64,000 nucleotides of DNA from NCBI RefSeq assembly GCF_040712315.1, contig NC_134020.1:6429362-6493361 (forward strand), given 5' to 3'. Source of the DNA: Castanea sativa. Taxonomy: Eukaryota > Streptophyta > Magnoliopsida > Fagales > Fagaceae. The translations under genes were made by a program, and so were the position numbers. Below are positions 11,221 through 21,849 of the stretch, piece after piece; the stretch's first letter is position 1; each line of letters opens with the position of its first letter. The notes under the pieces were generated by a model. It worked only from the letters and a program-made list of their open reading frames with translations. It had not been told where the DNA came from and ran no database searches.

Positions 11221-11534
11221 CAGGTTTTCAATTTCCAATTTGTATAACATGTTTTGTGAGTTTTGGAATCAAGAATGATAGTTTCATGTGTTAGAAAGTT
11301 ATTTAATTGATTTTTTGCATGGTGATTGAAATTATGTTTTGATGAAAACTAAAATTGATGTTATGATGTTTAAGTTTGATATTAAGTATGTTAATTTGAA
11401 CTTTAAGGCTTTAACATCAATGGAAATCAGTTTAGATATCACTCTCTGTCTATTGTATTCATATGATGGTTGTCGTTCATGAAAAACCATTTAAAACGCT
11501 TCAGGAAAAATTCTGGAAATTCGAAGTTCACGAG

Positions 11535-12250
11535 TTTCGATCGATCGAAAATTGCTTTCGATCGATCGAGTGAATTGGTGGCCAATCTGCTTGATTCGAT
11601 TGATCCCCGATTGCTAGTAGATCGATAATTTAATTTTTTGATCGATCGAGAAGCGATTGAGTACCGATCGAGCCAGGCAGATAGTCAGGTTTGAACTTTT
11701 TAATTTTTTTGACCGATTGAGGGGCACATTCGATCAATTGAAAGAAGGAAATTTTGAATTTTTCTAAGAGTTTTCAAATTTTAAAAGTGCAAGGCTGTGT
11801 GTGATTAGATTACACATGATTTCCATATAAAAACCTTTGTTTTAAACCGTCTAGTGGGAGAGAGATACAAGGGTTGGATCTCACGGCCTTCATTATCGAT
11901 TTATAGTAGTGTGAGGTAAGCACCTCGTCTTGGCTTATATGCCTCGTGATCCCAAAGGAGGGTCTTTACTTCAAAGTACTACAAGATTGAACTTACCCGT
12001 TTAAAGTAGTGTGGACAAGCACCTCGTCTTGGCGTATATGCCTCGTGATCCCAAAGGAGGGTATTTTGTTCCATGGTACTACAAGTTTAAACACTATAAA
12101 GGGAGATGAAATGTGGCTACACATAATTCTAGATAATGGTGTACACTAGACTAAGTGTAATGTTAACCACCCAAAGGAGCTATGTCATTATTACTTAGAA
12201 GCCAAAGGTAATACAGCATATTATTAGTGTATGATAAGAGTTATCATGAT
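11535..12250 (+). other. Structured leader of copia B
   Basis: The 1.2-kb stretch between PBS and gag holds diverged TCGATCGA palindromes (about 11535-11720). Two tandem stem-loop units follow at 11906-11982 and 12006-12082, a third stem is at 12151-12198, and the small hairpin TGATAA-GAG-TTATCA is at 12232-12246. Each tandem unit has arms GTAGT...ACTAC and an inner GGC...GCC hairpin. No protein is encoded here. A role in packaging, dimerisation or translation is inference. Confidence 0.6.
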
Positions 12251-12399
12251 AGCACTAAGGAATTATAAACATGGAATTGGGTTGTTGTTGCATATATTAT
12301 ATTATGGTTTTATTAAGGTTTCATACTATATGCTTATATGCTAAATTGATAATGTCTAGTTTACTTATTATATTCATGTTTATTATTTTCAGATTTATC

Positions 12400-13320
12400 A
12401 TGGCATCTTTTAGTCCACTTGTTGCTATTCTTAATCAAAACAAACTGACTAGATCCAACTATGTTGATTGGAAAAGAAATTTGGACATTGTTCTTACAGT
12501 TGAAGAGTACAAGTATGTGCTTACTCAACCATGTCCTAGCTTTCCTACATTAGATGCTTCTCTTGAGGAAAAACGGCAATATCATTGGCAGAAATCTAAT
12601 GAGATGGCCAAGTACTATATCCTAGCATCTATTTTAAATGTTCTACAACATTAAATGCAGGATGTAGATCTAGCTTCGGACATTATGCTAAGTCTGAAGG
12701 AGATGTTTGGTTAGCAAGGCTGTTCTATAAGGTAAGAAACTATAAGGCAGATTTATAATACCAAAATGGCTGAAGAAACTTCAGTTAAAGAGCATCGTCT
12801 TAGGATGATCACTAATCTGAATACATTGGAAGTTTTAGGTGCCGATATTGATGGAGAATCCCAAGTGGATATGATACTCCAGCCACTACTGGAATCATTC
12901 AAGGAATTCAGACTCAATTATAATATGAACAAAAAGGTTTATTTATTGTCTGAATTAATGAATGAATTGGTGGCGGCGGAAGGCATCCTAGGTACTTCTA
13001 ATGTTAAAGCCAATATGGGTGAAGCTTCTACTTCTCAACCTAAGTCGAAAGGCAAGGGTAAGAAGAAGAAGAAGAAGGACTTCACCAAGTAGGACGGTAA
13101 ATAAATTGCCTTGGGAGTTGCCAACAAAGGAAAGAAAGCCAAAGGAAAGTGTTTCCATTTTGGTGAGAAGGGACATTGGAAGAGGAATTGCCCAATTTAC
13201 AAAGCTGCCAAGAATAAAGGTATGAAAAGTGCATTCATTCTTGAGATATGTTTGGTACAGAATCCCACGAATTCTTGGTGTGTAGATTCAGGTTGTACTT
13301 ATCATATCTACAATTCATTG
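12400..13320 (+). pseudogene. Copia B gag and protease start
   Basis: Gag begins at the ATG at 12400 with M-A-S-F-S-P-L-V-A-I-L, the same start as in A. The frame is broken at 12652 (TAA) and again between 12700 and 12766. It resumes to 13092 and is stopped again before the zinc knuckle. The knuckle reads C-F-H-F-G-E-K-G-H-W-K-R-N-C, so its second cysteine is replaced by phenylalanine. The protease motif W-C-V-D-S-G is present near 13280, followed by a stop at about 13321. An upstream open stretch from 12271 is leader, not Gag. Confidence 0.88.
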
Positions 13321-13344
13321 TAGGAGTTTCAGGAGACCAGAAAG

Positions 13345-14457
13345 TTGAATGAAGGAGAGCTATTTCTTACTTTGGCTGATGGGAGCAAGATTCTAGTTGT
13401 AGCTGTTGGAGTGTTTAGTTTATGTTTTAGTTCTAGAGTTTTAATATTGGAAGACTGTTTGTATGTACCTAATGTTCGTAGGAATTTAATTTCTGCAACT
13501 TATTTAGGTAAGCATGGATACTATGTTATCCTCAAAAACAATGTTGTAATAAAGAAGGATAAAATGTTTATCTATTCTGGCAATATTGTGGATGCTCTTT
13601 ATATTTTAACTCCCAACAAGCATGAATTATACAATTCTGAATTGGATAGTAGCTCTCATGTGAAATCATTAAAAAGAAAATTTCCTTTTACTTGTAATGC
13701 ATATCTTCGGCACTTGCGTTTGGGTCATATTAATTCAAAGAGGATTCAAAGACTGATCAAAGATGGACTCTTAGAGCCATTGGATTTTGATGATTTTCCA
13801 ATTTGTGAATCTTGTTTGGAGGGTAAAATAACCAAACGACCTTTTAATGCAAAAGGTAGAAGAGCCCAAGAATTGCTTGAATTAGTTCATACAGACATAT
13901 GTGGTCCCATGTCAACCCAAGCAAAAGGAGGTTATGAGTACTTCATCACTTTCACGGATGATTACTCAAGATATGGTTATGTGTACCTAATGAGACGGAA
14001 GTTCAAAACCTTTGCAAAGTTCAAAGAGTTTAGGGTTGAAGTTGAGAATCAATTACGTAAACGCATAAAGGCCATTCAATTTGATCGAGGTGGCGAATAC
14101 CTTCTTGGGGATTTCAAGGATTACCTAATTCAGAATGGGATAGTATCCCAATTGACTGCACTTGGAACTCCCCAACAAAATGGTGTAGCGGAAAGAAGGA
14201 ATAGGACTATTTTAGAAATGGTTAGGTCCATGATGAGTTATTCAACTGTACCAGTTTCTTTTTGGGGATATGCACTAAAAACTGCAATGCATATTTTGAA
14301 TTTAGTTTCATCAAAATCTGTTCCTAACACACCCAAGCAATTGTGGAGTGGGCACCAGGCTAGTACGAAATATCTCCATATTTGGGGATGTCCAGCACAT
14401 GTGTTGAAAGGGAAGTCTGATAAGTTGGAAGCAAAAACGGAAGTATACATGTTTTAG
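13345..14457 (+). pseudogene. Copia B protease end, GAG-pre-integrase and integrase core
   Basis: A 370-residue open piece of the polyprotein. It has the rest of protease (E-L-F-L-T-L-A-D-G-S), then H-L-R-L-G-H-I and C-E-S-C-L-E-G-K of the zinc-binding pre-integrase domain. The integrase core follows with L-V-H-T-D-I-C-G-P, F-T-D-D-Y-S-R-Y, F-D-R-G-G-E-Y and G-V-A-E-R-R-N-R-T. The D-D-E catalytic set is therefore still present. It ends at a TAG near 14455. Integrase joins the cDNA into the genome. This is the best integrase in the window. Confidence 0.92.
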
Positions 14458-14514
14458 GGTATTCAAAGGAAACTAAGGGTTATTTATTCTATAATCATAA
14501 GGATAACAAAGTGT

Positions 14515-14847
14515 TTGTTAGTAACCATGCAGAATTTTTTGGAAGATGATTATGTGAATAACTTTTATCCTAGGAGTAAAGTTGTTTTGGCTGAAGTAGA
14601 TGAACCTGTATTTGAACAACCAATGTATGAAACTAGGGATGATGTGGCTGTATTAGACACACCACAAGATACTACTCATGAGATGTCTAGTACACACGTG
14701 CCTCGTCATAGTGGGAGAATTGTTCGGCCTCCTATAAGATTTGTAGGTTTGGGAGAAACTTATGTAGCTATCTCAGAAGAGGCTGAATCGGTTCTCTACA
14801 CTTATGAAGAGGTAATGAATGATATAGATGCACATCATTGGATCTAA
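14515..14847 (+). pseudogene. Copia B integrase C-terminal/linker region
   Basis: Continues the polyprotein after a stop and frame break. It contains the usual linker between integrase and RT, with the H-S-G-R-I-V-R-P-P segment typical of copia proteins just before RT. Ends with a stop at about 14845. Confidence 0.75.
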
Positions 14848-14871
14848 GCTATGTAATCTAAATTAGATTCA

Positions 14872-15865
14872 GTGTATTCCAATTCAGTTTGGGATCTTGT
14901 AAAGGCGCCTAACCACATTAAACCTGTTGGTTGCAAATGGGTTTACAAGAGGAAGAGAGGGATAGATGGAAAGGTTGAAACCTTTAATGCGAGACTAGTG
15001 GCGAAAGGGTATACACAAAAAGAAGGTATTGACTATGATGAAACTTTTTCGCTAGTAGCCATGCTTAAATCTATCAGAATTCTCTTATCCATTGCTGCTT
15101 ATTATGATTATAAGATCGGGAAAATGGATGTCAAGACTGCATTTCTTAATGGCAATCTTGAGGAAGAAATCTACATGTTGCAACCGAAAGATTTCATAGC
15201 AAAGAACCAAGAGCATATGGTATGCAAGTTGAAAAGGTCCATTTATGGACTTAGGCAAGCATTTAGGTTATGGAACATCAGATTTGATCAAGCAATCAAG
15301 TCATTTGGTTTTGAATAAAATCTAGATGAACCATGTGTATACAAAAGACATCAAGATAAAGTAGTGATATTCCTAGTGCTTTTATGTTGATGATATTCTA
15401 CTCATTGGAAATGATGTAGGGGTAATGTCATCAGTAAAGGTTTGGTCATCAAGCCAATTTGATATGAAGGACTTGAGCGAGGCTAACTATATTCTAGGGA
15501 TCAAGCTTTGGTGAGATCAAAAGAATAAGATGTTAGGTTTGTCATAAGCTAAGTATATAGATAAGGTTCTAGAACGATTTAGCATGCAAAACTCCAAGAA
15601 AAGATTACTTCCTTTTAAACATGGAGTTCCTCTATCTGATGACCAAAGGCCTAAGACTCTTGAGGAAGAAAATACAATGAGACAAGTTCCTTATGCTTTT
15701 GCAGTGAGAAGTCTCATGTATGCTATGCTATGTACTAGACCGGATATCTGTTATTCAGTTGGTATGGTCAGCCGATATCAATCAAATCCAGGACTTAAAC
15801 ATTGGCAAGCTGTGAAGCATATTCTTAAGTATCTAAGAAGAACGAGAAGTTATGTGCTTGTTTAG
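14872..15865 (+). pseudogene. Copia B reverse transcriptase
   Basis: RT starts with G-C-K-W-V-Y-K and R-L-V-A-K-G-Y-T-Q. It continues through M-D-V-K-T-A-F-L-N-G (first catalytic Asp) and C-K-L-K-R-S-I-Y-G-L to a stop at 15316. An extra T in the CTTTTATGTTGATGAT stretch at about 15375-15400 shifts the frame exactly before the Y-V-D-D catalytic motif, and more stops follow. The C-terminal part (15584-15865) is open, with R-S-L-M-Y-A and T-R-P-D-I-C-Y. RT copies the element RNA into DNA. This copy cannot make an active enzyme. Confidence 0.9.
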
Positions 15866-15869
15866 CATA

Positions 15870-16368
15870 ACGAGGATTTGATTCCCATTGGTTATACAAA
15901 TTTAGATTTTCAGTCAGATCGTGATTTCAGAAAGTCCACATCAGGTTGTGTTTTCACCTTGGGAGGTGGAGCCACAAGTTGGAGGAGTGTTAAGCAACTT
16001 GTATTGCTGACTCCACCGTGGAAGCTGACTATGTTGCTGCTTGTGAAGCAGCAAAGGAAGCTATTTGGCTCAAGAAATTCCTTTATGATCTTGGTGTTGT
16101 GAGAATTGAGCAAGTTCCTATCATATTGTTCTGCGACAATAGTGAAGCGGTTACACAATCCAAGGATCCAAGGAATCACAAGAAAGAAAAGCACATAGAG
16201 AGAAAGTACCACATCATTCGAGACATTGTTGCTCGTGGAGATGTCATAGTAGCAAAGATTGATAGTGCAAAGAATCTAGCAGATCCCTTTGCCAAAGTCT
16301 TGCCCCAAAATTCTTTCGAGTCACATTTGGAGGAGATGAGAGTTAGATTAGTGCACAATAGTCTTTAG
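15870..16368 (+). pseudogene. Copia B RNase H
   Basis: Begins near G-Y-T-N-L-D-F, where the first catalytic Asp region of copia RNase H (usually Y-x-D-A-D) is partly altered. A frame change follows at about 16015. The second half is open from 16018 with M-E-A-D-Y-V-A-A-C-E-A-A-K-E-A and F-C-D-N-S-E-A-V, ending in the usual N-L-A-D-P-F and a stop at 16366. RNase H removes the RNA strand during reverse transcription. Confidence 0.88.
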
Positions 16369-16382
16369 GGCAAGTGGGAGAT
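16369..16382 (+). other. Polypurine tract of copia B
   Basis: GGCAAGTGGGAGAT directly before the 3' LTR. The same GGCAAGTGGGAGATT lies before the 3' LTRs of C (48363-48377) and D (36951-36963). It primes plus-strand DNA synthesis. Confidence 0.85.
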
Positions 16383-18846
16383 TGTTAGGATGTATGCCCT
16401 TAAATCCTATTTTATGATGTTATGTATGACATTATGAATGACTTAATGTTGTGATTATGAATGACTTAATGTTGTGATTAATAAAGTTGTTTTATTATTA
16501 TCTAAAATAATGGTAACATGTGTTAGGACATATGTGGTTCACTTGATATGAACATATGTCATTCTTTTATGTAATTGGCTAATCCTTTGACAAAACGCAC
16601 TTTACTTGTATTTTGGTAGATCTAGGATATTTTTGATACTTTAAGAAACAAGGTTTCAAGATCAAGTGTTAAAGCCATGCAAGTCTGTCCAAGAAACAAG
16701 TTGAGAAGTGCTTTTTATTAAAGCTTGACAGCTGGCTCGACAACTGCATCTATCGAGCTTTAAGAAGCTGTTCCAGCCCCGTGGCTCGACAACTTCTCGA
16801 CAGCACCTCGACACCTCTAGTTGTCGAGATTTAAGAAAAACAATTTTTCAGTACTGTTTTGATTCTAATCTGTGGACATGTCTTTGGGCCTTCTTTTCTC
16901 ATAACCCTAAACATATTAAAGGATTAATTTAAGGACTGTCAAAGTAAGCACAAGTTGCACAAGCATTGAGCAAAGTCTATTCAAGCAATTTGTGACTGGA
17001 GACAAAGTTGCCCTAGTTCATCTCTTTGTTAAGAAGCTGCTGTGTCTTTGCACCATAGGGTTTTGTAACCAAGCATCTTCTCGTTCTTCATTGTGAGGAT
17101 GAACTGAAGAACTTTGCAGCCAACATCTTTCTCAAGTTGGTGATTGAAGTCGCGTACTGGGATCCGCACAATTGGTTAGTCACGTACTGGGAGCCGTGCA
17201 TTGAAAAGGAGAGATTGTCATTACAGAACAAGTCCAATTGGGTATTGGGGTAAGGGTTCAACTGTAGGTTGGTATAAGGTACTGGAATTCCATTACTTGT
17301 AACTCCTTGTTGTGATAATAGTGGATTCTCGGGAGTGGTGACCTTAAAATCACCCGGTGGGATTTTTGCCTTGGAGGTTTTCCCCATTTGTAAACAGATA
17401 GCCGTGTCAATTTATTTTTCGCTGCACTATAGTTTACTGGTGATTTGTTTGTGCTATCACACGTTTGTACGTTAATTTGATTAATTAATAAACTTGGCTA
17501 ATTAATCAACTTAATCCATCACAAGGGATAAATACATTTTTGGCCTATCAACATGAATATTAGGACATTATCATATAGTCCATGAGATGCATAGTATGTG
17601 ATTTATGTGATTTAGTTACAGAAGATATAAATCACAAGTTCTTTGTAAACTCAGAATTTTAGTTCGTAGTTGGTGATGAAATTGGGTATTTCATCTGCGA
17701 AAACTATAACATATCAACTAAGATAATTTGTCTTGATCATGGAAATGGAGATTTTTGGTTGGTATGTTGATATGTTTTAAGAGTTAAAACATATTGAACT
17801 AGACCGCTGTCAGGTTTATTATTCTTTTAACGACTGTCAAATGAATAATAAACTCACGACTTCTATTTACATAAACTCTTAATCCTAAGAGGATAATGGA
17901 CCTGATCATGAGGTCTAGGTTGCTTTGATATATCAGGAGTAAGATCTAAAGTCATGGTCAAAATCTCAGTATGTTGGGCAGCCACATTTAGTGTTGATGG
18001 AACATATATTCTCAAGATGGAATTCATAGTCTCTTAATGGAGATATAAAATATTCCCTTGAGATAAGTTTAATGAGTTTTGTTATTTAGAGTGTTAGGCT
18101 TAACTACTTTAGTAAGGAGTTACTAAAGTAAATATTTATGAAATTGGAATTCATAAATATATGATGAATAACATAAATGATTAAACCGAGTACTCAAGGA
18201 ATTAAGATATAGTAATTTACAAATTGGTAGTTTATATTCATGACTTTGTATTACTACGAATATTTTATGAAGGGGTTGCATGTACAATAAAGTCTTGGGA
18301 TATAATTTATAAATAAGGCCTAGAGTGCAACTATATTTATATAGTGGTATTAAATATAGTTAATGGTAACTTTGGACTTGTCAAGAGTTGACAGAAAAGC
18401 CCAAGACTCATTGGAGCTAGTGTCTTATTGGTCCCTTTTGGTCCCACTCCAAGCCACACACTTAAGCCCAATTGGAAAGGCCCAAAAGGCCAGCCCAATT
18501 AGATAATCAGTTAGATGTTAAGGGAGAAACATACAAAATATATGGAAGTGTAAGAGACACTATTGTGAAATAGTGTGTAAGTGAGTGTGAGACATTTTAT
18601 CATTCTCCCTTCGAAACTGATTGCAAGACCACACTTCTTGGGCGTAAAGTGGAATTGGAGTGAAGATTAAAATTATTCCCAAGCACTTCTGATCTTTGTT
18701 TTGAAATTCACCACAACAAGGTACGCTCTCTTGTTCTTGAATTCTGAAATTTACATCGTGCATTGTATCAATTGTGAATGAAGTAGATCCGTTTATTTTC
18801 CGCTGCGTATGTTTTGTATGAGATACTAACCATGATTATTCCAACA
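16383..18846 (+). repeat. 3' LTR of copia B with nested solo LTR
   Basis: Starts TGTTAGGATG and ends ATTCCAACA. Removing the nested 1030-bp LTR and one target copy leaves about 1429 bp. A 23-bp word (ATGAATGACTTAATGTTGTG core) is tandemly duplicated near 16433-16480 and is single in the 5' copy. Confidence 0.93.
16521..17550 (+). repeat. Solo LTR (1030 bp) inside the 3' LTR of B
   Basis: Starts TGTTAGGACATATG, ends GGCCTATCA, and is flanked by the perfect 5-bp duplication ACATG (16516-16520 and 17551-17555). No internal element sequence is present, so it arose by recombination between two LTRs. Its family differs from that of B. It is the same family as 51589-52550 and the relic at 4511-4735. 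It has several CTCGACA/TGTCGAG words near 16735-16830. Confidence 0.95.
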
Positions 18847-19128
18847 GAGACCACACTCACTAAGGCGACAAGCATAGTCTCGGCCCATGACAAGTAGCTT
18901 CCCGACCTAAAGGAGACCATGAAAGGGTGTGAGCAAGTGTTCTACAACATGAGGTTCACTAACATCGAGATTTCAGTAAGTGCGGTTGTCTTTCAAGCTC
19001 TGAGACTCACCTTTTCGTAAGGTTGGACGGCAGTTGTGAATGCCATTGGCCTCCTTGAGTATTCGGTGTTTAGGAACCCCAACCAAATACCCTTGACCAA
19101 CGATCCACTAGTACAGGTCCCAACCTAG

Positions 19129-20499
19129 TGATGGAAATATGCATATACGCTGCGGAAAAATAACGGGTCTACTTCATTCATAAATGTTAACATGCACTAT
19201 GTAAGTTTCAGAATTTGAGAACAAGAGAGTGTACCTTGGAGCGGTGAATTTCAAACCAAAGATCAAAAGAACTTGGGAATACTTTCAATCTTCACTCCAA
19301 TTCCACTAACGCCCAAGCTGTATGGTCGCTCAATTAGTTTACAAAGGGAGAATGTCTAAGTGTCTAACACTCACATACACACCATTTCACAATAATGTTT
19401 TTTTTTCTTACTTGCAGAAAATTCTGTATATTTCTCCCTTTGTATCTAACTAATTGGGCTGGCCTTTTTGGGCCTTTCCAATTGGGCTTAAGTATGTGGC
19501 TTAGAGTGGGACCAATAAGACATTAGCTCCAATGGGCCTTGGGCTTTTCTGTCAACTCTTGACAAGTCCAAAGTTACCATTAATTATATTTAATACCACT
19601 ATATAAATATAATTGCACTCTAAGCCTTATTTATAAATTATATCCCAAAACTTTATTGTACATGCAACCCCTTCATAAAATATTCGTAGTAATACAAAAT
19701 CATGAAAGTAAACTGCCACTTTGTAAATTATTACATCTTATCCTTGACTACCCGGTTTAATCCTTTAAAGTTATTCATCACATATTTATGAAATCCAATT
19801 CCATAAATTTATACTTTAGTGACTCCTTACTAAAGTGGGTAGGCCTAACTCTCTGAATAACTGAAACCATTAAACTTATCTCAATGGAATATTTTATATC
19901 TCTGTTAAGAGACTATGAATTCCATTTTAAGAATATATGTTCCATCAACACTAAATGTGGTTGCCCAACATACTGAGATTTTGACCGTTACAATAGATCT
20001 CACTCCTGATATATCAAAACAACCTACACCTCATGATCAAGTCCATTATTCTCTCAAGATTAAGAGTTCATACAAATATAAGTCGTGAGTTTATTATTCA
20101 ATTGACAATTGTTGGAAGAATAATAAATCTCACAACGGTCCAGTTCAATATGTCTTAACTCTAAAAACATATCAACATACCAACTAGAAATCTCCATTTC
20201 CATGATTAAGACAAATCATCTTAGTTGATATGTTATAGTCTTCGCAGATGAAATGCCCAATTTCATCACTGACTACGAACTACATTTTGAGTTTACAACG
20301 AACTTGTGATTTACATCTTCTGTGACTAAATCACATAAATCACCTACAATGCATCTCATGGACTATATGATAATGTCCAAATATTCATGTTACAATTGTT
20401 TTAGATAAAACAAAACAACTTTATTAATCACAACATTAAGTCATACATAATGTCATGCATAGCATCATACAATAGGATTTAAGGACACTAATCCTAACA
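19129..20499 (-). repeat. Solo LTR (1371 bp) of the copia A/B family
   Basis: On the minus strand it starts TGTTAGGATTAG and ends TTTCCATCA. Perfect 5-bp duplications CCTAG flank it (19124-19128 and 20500-20504). It aligns with the LTR of A (3092-4510). No PBS or internal sequence is present. It interrupts the Gy1 antisense gene just before its acidic tail. Confidence 0.95.
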
Positions 20500-20659
20500 C
20501 CTAGGAGTAGCTTGATGAGGAAGATGATGAAGAGGGGGAGGAAAGCCCTAGCATGACAGAGTTGGCTGAACAAATTGACTCTCATGTAAAGGTGATCAAC
20601 GTGGACAACGGGCCACTAACGTCGTTCCCGAGGGTTAGGGTGCCCAGTAGTGAGCTTAA

Positions 20660-21269
20660 GACCGACCCTTCCAACAACCGGTGACGTTTCTTTGGCCACA
20701 CCTGACGTGACCCAGGGTCCGGTCCCTTAAGGATGCCGAACTGCTAATCACTTTTTGTCTTTTCTTATTATTTATTTTGAATTTGCTACGTTTTATGTAC
20801 TCATTTAAGTGTGCATTTTTTTTTTTTAATGTATTGAACATTATTTCGTTTGTTATACATGGAGATTGAACTCTTTAAATTTGTATGTTCGATTAAATTC
20901 TTTTCTTACAATTTGGATTATTACAGCCCTTTGATCAGCATGTAATTCTGTAATGGAACCCTTTGATCCTGAACATTGCACTATTACAACCTTCGAGTGA
21001 TATCATTTTAATGAAATTGTCTTAAGTATTTATGGTCGGCATGGCACTTTTTTAACCAACCCCCATTGATTTGAATATTGCGTCATTACAGCCTTTGAAT
21101 AACATTGTGAAACTCCGTTAACAAATCTCATAGATTTGAGGGAAATGCCACTAACTAAAGGAATTGCAATTTAAATAATATAATTGAGGTCTTTTAATTA
21201 GTCGATGATCTGCCTAGGGCAGACTTGTTGTCTTTTAATTAGTTGGGGTTAGGCTGAGACTAAGCATCT
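20660..21269. other. Gy1 non-coding region
   Basis: AT-rich spacer between the end of the antisense gene and the 69-bp repeats. A few direct repeats of the phrase CCCTTTGAT(C) and CTTTGAATAA occur at 20930-21110. No gene is seen. Confidence 0.5.
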
Positions 21270-21610
21270 GTCCTTAGTAATAATTTGTTAAGTTGGGGTT
21301 AGACCGAGGTTAGAGTTCTGTCCTTAGTAATAATTTGTTAATGTTTCCACCTAGACGGTGACCGAGGTCAGGCTGAGGCTATGATTCTGTCCTTAGAAAT
21401 AATTTGCTAAGGTTTCCACCTAGTTGGTGATAGGGGTTAGATCGAGGCTAGGCTTCTGTACTTAGAAATAATTCACTAAGGTTTCCACGTAGTTGTGACT
21501 AGGGTCAAGCTGAGGCTAGGCTTTTGTCTTTAGTAGTAATTTGTTAAGGTTTCCACCTAGTCGGTGACTAGGGTTAGGCCGAGTCTAGGCTTCTGTCCTT
21601 GCTTCCACCT
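21270..21610. repeat. Tandem repeat, about 69-bp unit, five copies
   Basis: Units beginning GTCCTTAG or similar start at 21270, 21320, 21389, 21458, 21526 and 21595 (first unit shortened to 50 bp). Each contains AATAATTTG, TTTCCACCTAG and GGTTAGGCCGAGGCTAGG-like words. It lies between integrase and the antisense gene of Gy1. Confidence 0.85.
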
Positions 21611-21849
21611 GGTAAACATTGCAGAAAATAACTTAACAAGTATTTAGCACTACAAATCAAAAAGCAACTAGGTTCATTCTATATCCTGTCTCCTATTTAC
21701 AACACAAGACATATGCAATAACAACTACCATCAAGGATAATATTTTTTCAGATTGCTCACGTTCCAAGGTTGGGGTAATGGTCTTTCTTCCATAACTTCT
21801 AAGTAGTAAGCCCCTATACCGGCCACGACAATCACTCGGTAAATTTTCT

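Larger units (their letters stand above)
9966..18846 (+). mobile_element. Full-length Ty1/copia retrotransposon B
   Basis: LTRs at 9966-11206 and 16383-18846 are flanked by perfect 5-bp duplications GAGAC (9961-9965 and 18847-18851). PBS, leader, gag, protease, integrase, RT, RNase H and polypurine tract follow in copia order. It sits in the coiled-coil part of the Gy1 antisense gene. The 3' LTR contains a nested solo LTR. Many stops show the element is inactive. It belongs to the same family as A, C and D. Confidence 0.96.
8294..20655 (+). pseudogene. Gy1 antisense extra gene, interrupted
   Basis: Pieces of one plus-strand protein can be followed through Gy1. 8294-8512 contains F-x-L-M-A-I-L-E-G-G-V-R-F and P-N-F-Y-R-V-V, a motif pair I associate with proteins encoded beside Tat-type elements. 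9352-9640 continues with F-M-L-G-D-K and the L-L-L-P-E-D-I segment. 9770-9960 is a Lys/Glu/Ala-rich coiled coil starting Q-L-T-H-V-V-E-G-Q-L-K. Copia B then interrupts at 9965, and the frame resumes at 18852 with more coil. A solo LTR interrupts at 19129. The acidic tail D-E-E-D-D-E-E-G-E-E-S-P-S-M-T-E-L-A lies at 20515-20600. A pyrimidine-rich stretch at about 9650-9750 ending CCTATAG looks like an intron. Scattered stops are present. Its function is unknown. Confidence 0.6.
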
